Assembly (NCBI RefSeq): GCF_019200975.1 | Contig: NZ_JAHTMR010000014.1 | Span: 192 to 64,191 of the forward strand | Direction of reading: 5' to 3' | Length of the DNA: 64,000 nt | From: Pseudomonas sp. PD9R | GTDB lineage: Bacteria; Pseudomonadota; Gammaproteobacteria; Pseudomonadales; Pseudomonadaceae | Part shown: positions 58,457 to 64,000 of the stretch, one piece after another | Layout of the letters: every line of letters begins with the position of its first letter | Numbering within the stretch: position 1 is the stretch's first letter | Made by a program: the position numbers and the translations under genes | Notes under the pieces: model-generated | What the model was told of the DNA's origin: nothing | Database searches by the model: none | The model's input: the letters and a program-made list of their open reading frames with translations, nothing else

Positions 58457-60076
58457 ATGACGATTTCTCGACGATGGTTCATGGCGGGCCTGGCGCTGAC
58501 CGGCGCTGCCGTGCCTGCGGCTTTTTATGGGCATCGCGAATGGACGAAACCGGACCCCACGGTCACCCCCGGCGAGGCTTCGTTCGACGTGGCGGATGTC
58601 GCCGGTCAACGGTTGGCGGACACCTTGCGCGGTGTCTGGCAGATACGGTTCCAAGGGCGTGATGCGGGGCTTGAAGGCCTGCCGCCGGATGGGCTGGAGG
58701 TGTTTCTCGACATTGGCCAGAAAGGTCGCGGCCTGGTCGGTTTTGTCGATACCGCCGAACGGTTGCGCTCGAACGATGCCCCGCGTTACCGGGTGCTGGG
58801 CGATCTGGCCGGTGCCAAACCGGCGCAGCTGAGTTGGCGACTGCTCAGCGCCAACGGTACGCCGGATTACGAATTCAGCATGGCGCTGGATGAAGTCTGG
58901 GCCGGGTTTGGCAACGCCGGCAGCGGTACGCTCAGTGGGCGAGTATTGAACCTGGATCGACCGTTGATGATGAGCGCCCAGGACAATCGCTTCATCGCCG
59001 TCAAACGGGTATTCCCCGAGGCCCGCGAGCGCGCCGGCCTGAACCCGCCGCTGTTGGCCTGGCTGGTGTCACCTGAGCATCGGCTGTTTCACCAGCTCTG
59101 GCATGCGTCCCGGGACAAGTGGCACACCTTGCCGGAAGACAAGCGCAATGCCTTGCGCGGCATTGGCTGGCAGCCTGGCCCGCGAGACAAAGAGCGTGAC
59201 GCCCGTGGTGCACGCAAGGATCGCAACGGCTCGGGTGTGGATTTTTTCTTCATGCACCGGCACATGCTTGGCACGGCGCGTTCGCTTCAGGACTTGCCGT
59301 CGTGGACGCAGTTCCCGTTGCCGCAACCAGAACTGGCCCGCGATCGTATCGGCTTCGCCAACTATTTCGATAACCATGACGGCACGGCGTTGCCCCCGAC
59401 CTGGCTGGCCGACGACGATGCCGAATACTCGAAGTGGGTCAGCGACATCAAGACAGCCGAGACTTATCACAGCAACTTCCAGGTTTGGGAATCGCAGTAT
59501 CGCGACCCGCGCTACCTGTCGAAGTTGAGCCTGGGGCAGTTCGGCTCGGAAGTGGAACTGGGATTGCACGATTGGCTGCACATGCGCTGGGCCTCGGTGC
59601 CGCGTGATCCGTCCAACGGTCAGCCGGTGCCATTTGCCCGCGACCCATCAGACTTTGCCGCGCGCTGGTTTGCGCCGGAAAACGACTTTCTCGGCGATCC
59701 GTTTTCGTCCCATGTAAACCCGTTGTTCTGGCATTTTCACGGCTGGATCGACGATCGCCTGGAAGACTGGTTCCGCGCCCATGAGCGTTTTCATCCGGGG
59801 GAGGTCAGTCGGCTGGAAGTCAACGGCGTGCATTGGTTTGCACCGGGTCGCTGGGTCGAAGTGGATGACCCATGGCTCGGCCCGAGTACCCATGGTTGCA
59901 GCACAACGCCGGGGTTACAGGCTGGCAAATCAGTGGAAATGGACCCGGAAACCATGAAGCTGGCGCTGCGGATTACCTTTGGCGAGGACGAGAAGAAGCT
60001 GAAGGATCTGTTGCGCAAAGTGCCGCAGCGGCCGTGGTATGCGCGGCATTTGAAGGCCAAGCAAAGTCAGGTTTGA
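58457..60076 (+). CDS. pvdP: pyoverdine maturation tyrosinase PvdP
   Basis: The 539-residue precursor starts with a twin-arginine signal (SRRWFMAGLALTGAA). An N-terminal beta-barrel domain (about 45-190) is followed by a tyrosinase-like copper domain with HASRDKWH, FMHRHMLG, LHDWLHMRWA and HVNPLFWHFHGWIDDR. PvdP oxidises the D-Tyr of ferribactin in the periplasm, closing the chromophore to dihydropyoverdine. AGGTAGGG 4 bases before the ATG at 58457 supports this start over 58418 and 58436, which lie at or just behind the expected transcription start. Transcribed alone, divergently from pvdM. Confidence 0.94.
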   Translation: MTISRRWFMAGLALTGAAVPAAFYGHREWTKPDPTVTPGEASFDVADVAGQRLADTLRGVWQIRFQGRDAGLEGLPPDGLEVFLDIGQKGRGLVGFVDTAERLRSNDAPRYRVLGDLAGAKPAQLSWRLLSANGTPDYEFSMALDEVWAGFGNAGSGTLSGRVLNLDRPLMMSAQDNRFIAVKRVFPEARERAGLNPPLLAWLVSPEHRLFHQLWHASRDKWHTLPEDKRNALRGIGWQPGPRDKERDARGARKDRNGSGVDFFFMHRHMLGTARSLQDLPSWTQFPLPQPELARDRIGFANYFDNHDGTALPPTWLADDDAEYSKWVSDIKTAETYHSNFQVWESQYRDPRYLSKLSLGQFGSEVELGLHDWLHMRWASVPRDPSNGQPVPFARDPSDFAARWFAPENDFLGDPFSSHVNPLFWHFHGWIDDRLEDWFRAHERFHPGEVSRLEVNGVHWFAPGRWVEVDDPWLGPSTHGCSTTPGLQAGKSVEMDPETMKLALRITFGEDEKKLKDLLRKVPQRPWYARHLKAKQSQV

Positions 60077-60088
60077 AACCGCGTTCAA

Positions 60089-60176
60089 TCGCGAGCAGGC
60101 TCGCTCCCACAGGTTATGTGTCATGCCCGAGTCCTGCGGCTAACGCAAAACCCTGTGGGAGTGAGCCTGCTCGCGA
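60089..60176. repeat. REP pair (type B)
   Basis: TCGCGAGCAGGCTCGCTCCC and inverted GGGAGTGAGCCTGCTCGCGA in the convergent pvdP/opmQ gap. Confidence 0.88.
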
Positions 60177-60199
60177 AAGCGGTCTATCAAACGCCGCAA

Positions 60200-61594
60200 T
60201 TACAACGTCTGCCAACCACCACCCAACGCCTTGTACAACGCAATACTCGCCTGCAACCGCGACAACCGCAGTTGCACATTCAGATCCTGCGCCGCATAGA
60301 GCGTGCGCTGGGTTTCCAGCACCGTCAGCAAATCTTCGGCACCGGCCTGATAACGGCTTTGCGCGATGTTGAACGCGGTTTGCGCCTGGCTCAGTTCTTC
60401 ACCTTGCCATTGCCGTTGTGCGTCCAGCCCGCGAATGCTGTTCAGCGCTTTTTCCACGTCGGCGAAGCCGTTGATGATGGCACCGCGATAGATTTCCAGC
60501 AGTTCCTCCTGACGGGCCGTGGCCTTGTCGCGTTCGGCACCCAGGCGACCGTTGTTGAACACCGGCGCAAGCAGGCCGGCGGTGAGGTTGTAGAACGGGC
60601 TGCGCAAAATGTCACCGGCGCGGTCGGCACCGGAACCGATGTCCGCGCTCAGGGTCACGCTCGGCAACATGGCGGCGCGGGCGACGGTGACGTCGGCCTG
60701 GGCAGCGGCCAGTTGCGCTTCGGCGCGGGCAATGTCCGGGCGACGGCTGAGTAATTGGCTGGGCACACCGGCGTCGATGGCCGGCCATGACAGTTGATCA
60801 AAATGCTCCTGGCCTAGAAACAGCTCCTGCACCGGCCGACCGAGCAGGGCGGCGAGGCTGATCTGCGCGTCCTTGGCCTGTTGCAGCACCAGCGGCAATT
60901 GCCGTTGCTGGGCCGCCACCAGGCTTTTTTGCTGGGCCAGTTCGAGGGCTGTCGCCGAGCCTGCGTCGAATCGGGTCTGCACCAGTTTCAAAACGCTCTG
61001 CGCATTCGCCAGATTCAATCCGGCAATGCGGCTCTGTTCCTGCAATGACAAAGCTTGCGCATAAGTGTTGGCAACGCTGCTGAGCAACGTCAGCTCCACC
61101 GTCGCCTGATCGAACTCGCTGGCCTGCAATCCGAACTGCGCACTGTCGCGGGAGGCCTGCTTGCCACCCCAGAAATCAATTTCATAACTGGCGCTGAGGT
61201 TGGCGTCGAAGTAATCCACGGCCTTGTTGCTGTTGTCGGCGTCCAGTTGGCTGTAGCCGTTGCCGCGCAGCAGTTTCTGCCGATTGGCGTTGGCGGCGGC
61301 CTTGACCTCTGGCAGCAATGAGCCGCTGGCGACGACGGTTTCTGCCTGTGCCTGGCGCACTCGGGCAACGGCGGCGGCCAGGTCGTAACTGCCAACCCGG
61401 GCCTGTTCGATCAGGCGATCCAGTTGCGGACTACCGAACCGGGTCCACCATTGCAGGTTGCTGTGGCTGGCTTGTTCACTGGGTGGCGATTGCCACGCGG
61501 CGGGCGATTGAAGGCCGCTGTCCGGGCGCGGGGCAGGGCTGCCGCAACCCGCGAGCAACAAACAAAGGGTCAATAGACTGAGTGGCGGCTTCAT
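60200..61594 (-). CDS. opmQ: outer membrane efflux protein OpmQ (TolC/OprM family)
   Basis: The 464-residue protein is an RND/MacB-type outer membrane factor lipoprotein: lipobox LLAGC (signal peptidase II site), then two OEP repeats with long coiled helices (VARVRQAQAETVVASGSLLPEVKAAANANRQKL; ASEFDQATVELTLLSSVANTY; QSRYQAGAEDLLTVLETQR). With PvdR and PvdT it forms a tripartite pump that exports newly made and recycled pyoverdine. The ATG at 61594 is 8 bases after the pvdT stop; the longer open frame overlaps pvdT and is not used. Confidence 0.93.
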   Translation of the reverse strand: MKPPLSLLTLCLLLAGCGSPAPRPDSGLQSPAAWQSPPSEQASHSNLQWWTRFGSPQLDRLIEQARVGSYDLAAAVARVRQAQAETVVASGSLLPEVKAAANANRQKLLRGNGYSQLDADNSNKAVDYFDANLSASYEIDFWGGKQASRDSAQFGLQASEFDQATVELTLLSSVANTYAQALSLQEQSRIAGLNLANAQSVLKLVQTRFDAGSATALELAQQKSLVAAQQRQLPLVLQQAKDAQISLAALLGRPVQELFLGQEHFDQLSWPAIDAGVPSQLLSRRPDIARAEAQLAAAQADVTVARAAMLPSVTLSADIGSGADRAGDILRSPFYNLTAGLLAPVFNNGRLGAERDKATARQEELLEIYRGAIINGFADVEKALNSIRGLDAQRQWQGEELSQAQTAFNIAQSRYQAGAEDLLTVLETQRTLYAAQDLNVQLRLSRLQASIALYKALGGGWQTL

Positions 61595-61601
61595 CGAAAG
61601 A

Positions 61602-63575
61602 TCATTCACTGGTAAGGGCCGTGACCGGGTCGAGACGGGCAGCTTTGCGGGCCGGCATGAAGCCGAAGACAACACCGGTGACCAGCGCACAACCGAAGGC
61701 GCCCAGCACCGCTATCAAGGAGAATGCGACGGCGACTTCGCTGAGGATCAACACGCCGCCGACCATCAGTGCCAGGGCAATCCCGGCGAGCCCGCCGACC
61801 ACCGAGAGCATCACCGCCTCGGTAAGGAACTGACGCAGGATGTCCCGTTGCCGTGCACCGGTGGCCATGCGGATGCCGATCTCGCGGGTACGCTCGCGCA
61901 CGGTCATGAGCATGATGTTCATCACGCCGATGCCGCCCACCAGCAGCGAAATCGCAGCAATCGAACCGAGCATCAGCGACAAGGTATTTTGTGTGCGCGC
62001 TTCAGCCTGGATCATCGCGGCGTTGTTGGTCAGCTCGAAATCCTTTTTGCCGTTGTGCAGGCGCAGCATCAGTTGCTCGATGGCTTTTTCCGTGTCCTTG
62101 ACCTTGCGCGCATCAGCGGCAGCGATAGCGATGTACTCGGGGTTGTGGGTGCCGAACAAGCGCACGCTGGCGGCGGAGTAGGGGATGGCGATGCGGTTGT
62201 CGCTGTCGGAATCGCCGGAGCTGGCGCCTTTTTCCGCGAGCACACCGACCACCTGAAATGGCACGTTTTCGATCAGGATGTATTGCCCGATGGGGTTGGC
62301 CACGTCCTTGAGCAACTTGGTGCGGACCTTGTGGCCGATCACCGCGACGGCAGCGGCGTTTTGCTCGTCGGCTTCGGTGAAGTAGCTGCCTTCCACCACC
62401 GGCCAGTTGAAGATCGCCGGGAAGTTGGTGTCGTTGCCGCCGACGTAGCTCAGGTGGTCGAGGTTGCCAAAACGCACCCCGGCTTCCTGACCGTTGACCG
62501 GCATGATTCGCATTACTTGGGGCAGGCTTGCGACGGCTTTGACTTCGTCCAGGGTGATGATACCCAGCGGTGTTCGCGGGTTGGGCGACGAGCCGCTGAG
62601 GTAAATGATGTTGGAGCCGAACGCGCCCATTTGTGCCATGACCTGGCGCTTACTGCCCTCACCGACGGCCAGCATCACCACCACTGATGCAACGCCGATG
62701 ATGATCCCGAGCAGGGTCAGCGCGGTGCGGAACTTGTTGATCCACATCACCCGCCACGCCGCTTGCACGGCATCCAGCAGTTCGCCTTTCCAGGCACCGG
62801 TGGCTTGCGCGCCTTCGCTCAGGCGCTTGCGCAAATCGACGGCCTGCAAGGCACCGGGGTTGGCCGTATTCTGCGCGGTGGGGTTGTCACGAGCGCTGTC
62901 GCTGATGATCAGGCCGTCACGAATTTCGATGATGCGTTTGGCCCGCGCCGCCACTTCGCGGTCGTGGGTGATCAGGATGACGACGTGGCCCTGGCTCGCC
63001 AGCTCGTCCAGCAGGGTCATCACTTCGGCGCCGCTGTGGCTATCGAGGGCGCCAGTAGGTTCGTCGGCGAGGATGATGTGGCCGCCGTTCATCAAGGCGC
63101 GGGCGATGGACACGCGTTGCTGCTGGCCGCCGGAGAGCTGGTGTGGACGATTGCCGGTGCGCGTGGCCAGCCCGAGGCGGTCGAGCAGGGCGGCGGCGCG
63201 AGCGTGGCGCTCGGCGGCCGGTGTACCTGCGTAGATCGCCGGCATCTCGACGTTTTCCTGGGCTGAACCGGACGGGATCAGGTGGTAGCCCTGAAACACA
63301 AAACCGAAGGCTTCGCGGCGCAGCCACGCCAGTTCGTCGGTGTCGAGGGCGGCGACGTTTTCCCCGGCGAAGCGGTATTCACCCGACGTCGGGCGGTCGA
63401 GGCAGCCGAGGATGTTCATCAGCGTCGATTTGCCGGAACCGGAGGCACCGACAATCGCCACGAACTCGCCGGCATGGATCGACAAGTCGATGCCGCGCAA
63501 CACGTGAACTTCGGGGGCGTCGCCTCCGCCGTAGGCTTTGCGGATGGCTTGCAGGTCAATCAGGGGCGTCTGCAT
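61602..63575 (-). CDS. pvdT: MacB-type ABC transporter PvdT
   Basis: The 657-residue protein has an N-terminal ATPase domain (Walker [11 protein letters not shown] near residue 40, signature [15 protein letters not shown], Walker [12 protein letters not shown]), then four predicted membrane helices with a large periplasmic domain between the first and second, the MacB layout. It drives the PvdRT-OpmQ efflux pump in the inner membrane. The ATG directly follows the pvdR stop (TGAATG), and the gene ends 7 bases before opmQ, so the three genes are an operon read leftwards. Confidence 0.94.
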   Translation of the reverse strand: MQTPLIDLQAIRKAYGGGDAPEVHVLRGIDLSIHAGEFVAIVGASGSGKSTLMNILGCLDRPTSGEYRFAGENVAALDTDELAWLRREAFGFVFQGYHLIPSGSAQENVEMPAIYAGTPAAERHARAAALLDRLGLATRTGNRPHQLSGGQQQRVSIARALMNGGHIILADEPTGALDSHSGAEVMTLLDELASQGHVVILITHDREVAARAKRIIEIRDGLIISDSARDNPTAQNTANPGALQAVDLRKRLSEGAQATGAWKGELLDAVQAAWRVMWINKFRTALTLLGIIIGVASVVVMLAVGEGSKRQVMAQMGAFGSNIIYLSGSSPNPRTPLGIITLDEVKAVASLPQVMRIMPVNGQEAGVRFGNLDHLSYVGGNDTNFPAIFNWPVVEGSYFTEADEQNAAAVAVIGHKVRTKLLKDVANPIGQYILIENVPFQVVGVLAEKGASSGDSDSDNRIAIPYSAASVRLFGTHNPEYIAIAAADARKVKDTEKAIEQLMLRLHNGKKDFELTNNAAMIQAEARTQNTLSLMLGSIAAISLLVGGIGVMNIMLMTVRERTREIGIRMATGARQRDILRQFLTEAVMLSVVGGLAGIALALMVGGVLILSEVAVAFSLIAVLGAFGCALVTGVVFGFMPARKAARLDPVTALTSE

Positions 63576-64000
63576 TCAGCCGCCACTCCCGTCGGCCGGG
63601 CCGATCAACAGGTGATCGCCTTCCTGCAAGCCGTCGAGAATCTGCACCCGCAAGCGATCACTGATGCCGGTGCGGACGTTGCGTTGTTCGATGCTGCCGT
63701 TTTTCGCGACCACTTGCGCAGTCTGGCGGTCCGCTTGTGCACCGGCTTGCAGGGCGGCGATGGGGGCGGTCAACACGTCCTTCGCTTCATCGGCGACGAA
63801 AAATACCTGGGTGGTCATTTCCGCCATCAGTGCGTTGTCGGTGTTATCGACATCCAGCAGCACGGTGTACAGCACCACCCGGGCGCTGCCGCTTTTGCTG
63901 GTACTGGCGGGGCTGCCGCCGCCCTGGCTGGTTTGGTCCAACGGCTTGGGCGGCACCGGCAGAATCTGCCGCACGGTGCTTTTCCAGCGCCGGGTGCCGC
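63576..64000 (-). CDS. pvdR: periplasmic adaptor PvdR (MacA type), C-terminal part only
   Basis: Only the last about 141 residues are in the window; the gene runs off the right edge. The visible part has the membrane-fusion-protein C-terminal region (VVLYTVLLDVDNTDNALMAEMTTQVFFV and VLTAPIAALQ, then QVVAKNGSIEQRNVRTGISD). The adaptor links PvdT to OpmQ. It ends immediately before the pvdT start. Confidence 0.9.
   Translation of the reverse strand, partial: GTRRWKSTVRQILPVPPKPLDQTSQGGGSPASTSKSGSARVVLYTVLLDVDNTDNALMAEMTTQVFFVADEAKDVLTAPIAALQAGAQADRQTAQVVAKNGSIEQRNVRTGISDRLRVQILDGLQEGDHLLIGPADGSGG

Noticed and set aside
63576-64000. Truncated or broken pvdR
   Set aside because: The frame is open to the window edge, so the cut is from the window and not a mutation.

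Overview
The window looks like chromosomal DNA of a fluorescent Pseudomonas (P. fluorescens species complex). Three things point there: a Pseudomonas-type 5S rRNA at the left edge, a pyoverdine locus filling the right 40 kb, and many REP-type palindromes in the gaps between genes. Only sequence reading was used; product names rest on recognised motifs and remembered family members, not on a database search.

Region 1 (1-3.4 kb): the end of an rRNA operon (5S plus terminator), a luciferase-like monooxygenase gene, and a stand-alone PBP2 gene (mrdA type) that is not next to rodA.

Region 2 (3.5-15.8 kb): a complete quinohemoprotein amine dehydrogenase (QHNDH) system in two arms. The left arm is a sigma-54 enhancer-binding regulator, translationally linked to qhpF (ABC exporter), qhpE (subtilisin-like leader peptidase) and qhpG (flavin monooxygenase). 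The right arm is qhpA-qhpD-qhpC-qhpB (alpha subunit, radical SAM maturase, gamma subunit, beta subunit). Between them an aldehyde dehydrogenase gene points left from a textbook -24/-12 promoter. The genes oxidise primary amines to aldehydes in the periplasm and then aldehydes to acids in the cytoplasm. The gamma subunit keeps every cross-link residue and a 28-residue leader.

Region 3 (15.8-24.4 kb): ordinary accessory and housekeeping genes: a LprI/DUF1311 protein, a GFA-family protein overlapping an ADP-ribosylglycohydrolase gene, a SRPBCC protein, a divergent isonitrile hydratase/GlxA-type regulator pair, a hypothetical protein, a GH15 glucanohydrolase/trehalase and an MFS transporter.

Region 4 (24.5-64 kb): pyoverdine peptide assembly, maturation, uptake and recycling. 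A type II thioesterase and two giant NRPS genes (six modules in total, the last with a thioesterase) are followed by an alpha/beta hydrolase. Then come fpvA (receptor), pvdE (export of the precursor to the periplasm), pvdMNO and pvdP (periplasmic maturation), and opmQ-pvdT-pvdR (efflux/recycling), with pvdR running off the window. Iron-starvation promoter boxes (TAAAT-N16-CGT) match perfectly before pvdE, pvdM and pvdP, and less well before the thioesterase gene and fpvA. The chromophore synthetase pvdL and pvdS, pvdA, pvdF, pvdH and fpvR/fpvI are not in the window. Adenylation codes read by eye suggest Ala(D)-Lys-Thr-Ser(D)-X-X, with X-X probably hydroxyornithine derivatives.

The most unusual signal is REP DNA inside the NRPS gene itself. 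A whole type-C REP pair, flanked by a 15-bp direct repeat, sits in frame between the C and A domains of module 1. A half REP lies in frame inside the A domain of module 2.
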